Source: an uncultured Caryophanales bacterium
GTDB taxonomy: Bacteria; Bacillota_I; Bacilli_A; RFN20; CAG-826
DNA length: 6,613 nt
Assembly: GCA_937895315.1 (NCBI GenBank)
Contig: CALAWM010000082.1
Coordinates: 1 to 6,613 of the forward strand
Reading direction: 5' to 3'
The notes under the pieces are model-generated. The model searched no databases, was not told where the DNA came from, and saw only the letters and a list, made by a program, of their open reading frames with translations. A program made the position numbers and the translations under genes. Below are positions 5,177-6,613 of this stretch, piece after piece; the first letter of the stretch is position 1, and the number at the start of each line of letters is the position of its first letter.

Positions 5177-5806
5177 ATTCTTGTTTGGTTCTAAACAAAC
5201 CTTGACTAAAGGGCACTCTTTACAACGTGGGCTTTGGGCTTTACAAAAGTAACGACCAAAGTGAATCATTTGATGGTGGGTTTTAATCCACCTTACTTTT
5301 GGAATCTTGCGCCGTAGTTTGCCTTCAATGACTTCGACATTATCATCAAAAGTAGCAAAACCTAATCTTTTAGCAATCCGTGAGACATGGGTATCAACCG
5401 CAATTTCGGGAATTTTAAATAATTCAGCCCGTACAACGTTGGCGGTTTTTACACCAACTCCAGGCAAAGCCATAAGTTTCTTCTTGTCACGTGGCACGAC
5501 TCCTTTATATTCACTATTTAGAATTTGCACTAGGTTATAAATATGTTTGGCTTTATTGCGAAATAAGCCTAAAGTGCGGAAATACTCTGCAAATTCGGCT
5601 TCTTTTATATGAATTAAGGTGGAAAATGTCGGGTGTTCTTTAAAAAGTTTACGCGTCACAACATTAACGGCTTTGTCGGTTGCCTGAGCACTTAAAACAA
5701 CCGCAATGAGTAATTCATAATCTTTGGAATATAAAAGTTCCCCTTTTACATTAGGGTAATATTCGTCAAAAAAGTTAAAGATGAAAGTCTTAGAACTATT
5801 CTTCAT
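5171..5806 (-). CDS. nth: Endonuclease III (DNA glycosylase/AP lyase)
   Basis: Endonuclease III removes oxidised pyrimidines and nicks the resulting abasic site in base excision repair. The 211 residues show the helix-hairpin-helix LPGVGVKTANVV (114-125) with catalytic Lys120, followed by VDTHVSRIAKRLG with catalytic Asp138. The C-terminal [4Fe-4S] cluster motif is complete: Cys188, Cys195, Cys198 and Cys204 in C-x6-C-x2-C-x5-C. Length is normal. The start ATG lies inside the end of dnaD, an 11-base overlap, with only a weak AAAGAT upstream, so it is probably translationally coupled to dnaD. The dnaD-nth pair is a standard Firmicutes arrangement. The stop codon abuts the convergent recU stop in a shared TTATAA. 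Confidence 0.98.
   Translation of the reverse strand: MKNSSKTFIFNFFDEYYPNVKGELLYSKDYELLIAVVLSAQATDKAVNVVTRKLFKEHPTFSTLIHIKEAEFAEYFRTLGLFRNKAKHIYNLVQILNSEYKGVVPRDKKKLMALPGVGVKTANVVRAELFKIPEIAVDTHVSRIAKRLGFATFDDNVEVIEGKLRRKIPKVRWIKTHHQMIHFGRYFCKAQSPRCKECPLVKVCLEPNKNL
5181..5198. terminator. Weak hairpin at the recU/nth junction, possible terminator
   Basis: TTGTTT (5181-5186) pairs with AAACAA (5193-5198) over a six-base loop, five bases after the recU stop and within the last codons of nth. It could end recU transcription, but it has no T-tract on the plus strand and only a broken AT-rich stretch on the minus strand. It is the only hairpin I found between the convergent genes. Confidence 0.22.
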
Positions 5807-6440
5807 CTTGAATATCTTTACTTACTTTATCAAGTGTTTCTTTAATGTTTTTCCGGTAACCAGGATCTTGCGCACTACTTCCTTCTTCAGCATAATCGAC
5901 AACAGTGGCAAGTTTTAATAAAGCCCGATCAATTGAACGAATCGAATAACGCTTCTTCTTGAGTGTTTCATCAATTGCGTCTTTTATCATCAATACTGAA
6001 TAGCCATAAGTAAACCATTGATTAATTGTTTGGAGTTCAACTGACGATAAAGAGCGACCAAACTTCGCTTGGATTAGCGAATAAATTTCTTCAACCTGTG
6101 AAGAAAATTCACTTGTGTCATTTTCTTTATTTTGTTCATATTCAAGGGCAAATAATGTTTGCAGTTTTTTTCGAAGCGGATTTAAAGACGTCACCATCTT
6201 CCCATCGCGCATCGTAAATTCAATTAGCCCCTTACTTACAAGTTTAACCATCGTTTCATCAATTACTTTGATGTCAATATTCGACTGTAAGTTAATAAGG
6301 TCAGGGGTAATAAACTCCGTTTCCTTTTGTAAAAGGTGATCAATGAATTGTAAGATAACTAGTTCAGTTTCATTGATTCGTAACTCTTTGTAATATTCAA
6401 AGAGCATAAAACGGAAGTCTAAAGCTTTACTGAACGTCAC
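5796..6440 (-). CDS. dnaD: DNA replication protein DnaD
   Basis: DnaD is a Firmicutes primosome protein that remodels origin and fork DNA and helps load the replicative helicase with DnaB and DnaI. The 214 residues fit the family: an N-terminal winged-helix domain (about 10-95, with YYKELRINETELVILQFI aligning to Bacillus DnaD), a linker about 100-115, and a DDBH2 domain (about 118-178) with IYSLIQAKFGRSLSSVEL and IRSIDRALLKL. The C terminus is charged and probably disordered. The chosen start is GTG at 6438-6440, which overlaps the end of the upstream gene by 14 bases. AAAGG sits about 12 bases before it, a long spacing. The alternative ATG at 6405-6407 would remove 11 residues and has no better ribosome binding site. 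It overlaps nth by 11 bases. Confidence 0.9.
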   Translation of the reverse strand: MTFSKALDFRFMLFEYYKELRINETELVILQFIDHLLQKETEFITPDLINLQSNIDIKVIDETMVKLVSKGLIEFTMRDGKMVTSLNPLRKKLQTLFALEYEQNKENDTSEFSSQVEEIYSLIQAKFGRSLSSVELQTINQWFTYGYSVLMIKDAIDETLKKKRYSIRSIDRALLKLATVVDYAEEGSSAQDPGYRKNIKETLDKVSKDIQDEE

Positions 6441-6613
6441 GATCTTTAACCGCCTTTGATAAGTTACGTGGTCGATCTACATTTCGACCTAAGGCCACTG
6501 CGGTGTAATAAGCAAGATATTGCGCAAAAACCGCGAAAACGATTGGGCTATGATACACTTTAACGATTGTTTTCGTCGAGAAACGGTCACTTTCCACAGA
6601 GAATGGGGTTGCC
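6427..6613 (-). CDS. glmS: C-terminal end of a GlmS-like SIS-domain protein (cut by window edge)
   Basis: The minus strand from the right edge is open to a TAA at 6427-6429 and encodes about 61 residues. The piece around QYLAYYTAVALGRNVDRPRN matches the C terminus of glucosamine-6-phosphate synthase, where a Q-LAYY helix and a VDKPRNLAKS-type loop close the isomerase active site. GlmS makes glucosamine-6-phosphate from fructose-6-phosphate and glutamine, feeding peptidoglycan. The tail ends SKAVKDRDVQ instead of the usual AKSVTVE, so another SIS-family sugar isomerase or deaminase remains possible. It overlaps dnaD by 14 bases and is probably in the same transcript. The remaining roughly 540 residues expected of GlmS are outside the window. 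Confidence 0.7.
   Translation of the reverse strand, partial: ATPFSVESDRFSTKTIVKVYHSPIVFAVFAQYLAYYTAVALGRNVDRPRNLSKAVKDRDVQ

Noticed and set aside
1..6613. Mobile element, CRISPR array, defence island or other new multi-gene system
   Set aside because: All genes are assignable to housekeeping families, no long direct or inverted repeats are seen, and base composition and gene spacing are even across the window.

Overview
The window is ordinary core-chromosome DNA of a low-GC Bacillota-type bacterium (Bacilli, Erysipelotrichia or a walled relative of the Tenericutes). The grounds are a type B RNase P RNA, GpsB, RecU and DnaD, all typical of Firmicutes, plus AT-rich spacers with clear sigma-A-like promoters. 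The standard code fits: every tryptophan I checked is TGG, and TGA serves as the pgsA stop. I cannot name a genus. I see no mobile element, CRISPR array, phage gene or defence system.

Left block (minus strand, 1 to about 3800). A promoter upstream of gpsB appears to drive a tight run of gpsB, rnpB (RNase P RNA), pgsA, cinA and recA, with gaps of about 28 bases or less and one 4-base overlap. It ends at an intrinsic terminator (936-970). Downstream, after a roughly 320-base spacer with its own promoter and two small hairpins, lies rny (RNase Y), cut by the window's left edge. The pgsA-cinA-recA-rny order is a known Firmicutes neighbourhood. It joins phospholipid synthesis, NMN recycling, recombination and mRNA decay.

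Middle block (plus strand, 3842-5176). A divergent promoter with no room for a ribosome binding site drives a predicted DEDDh 3'-5' exonuclease. This gene is coupled by a TAATG overlap to recU, the Holliday junction resolvase. The two divergent promoters have their -35 boxes back to back inside an imperfect dyad.

Right block (minus strand, 5171-6613). The tail of a glmS-like SIS-domain gene, dnaD (replication restart and initiation) and nth (endonuclease III) overlap head to tail and run convergently into recU, sharing a TTATAA that gives both genes their stop codons.

Functionally the window is rich in DNA repair and recombination (recA, recU, nth, the exonuclease, dnaD), RNA processing (rny, rnpB) and envelope growth (gpsB, pgsA, probably glmS). 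The points most worth a second look are regulatory: the symmetric divergent promoter with an extra palindrome on the gpsB -10, the apparently leaderless exonuclease mRNA, rnpB placed inside a protein-coding operon, and the hairpin-headed leader of rny.
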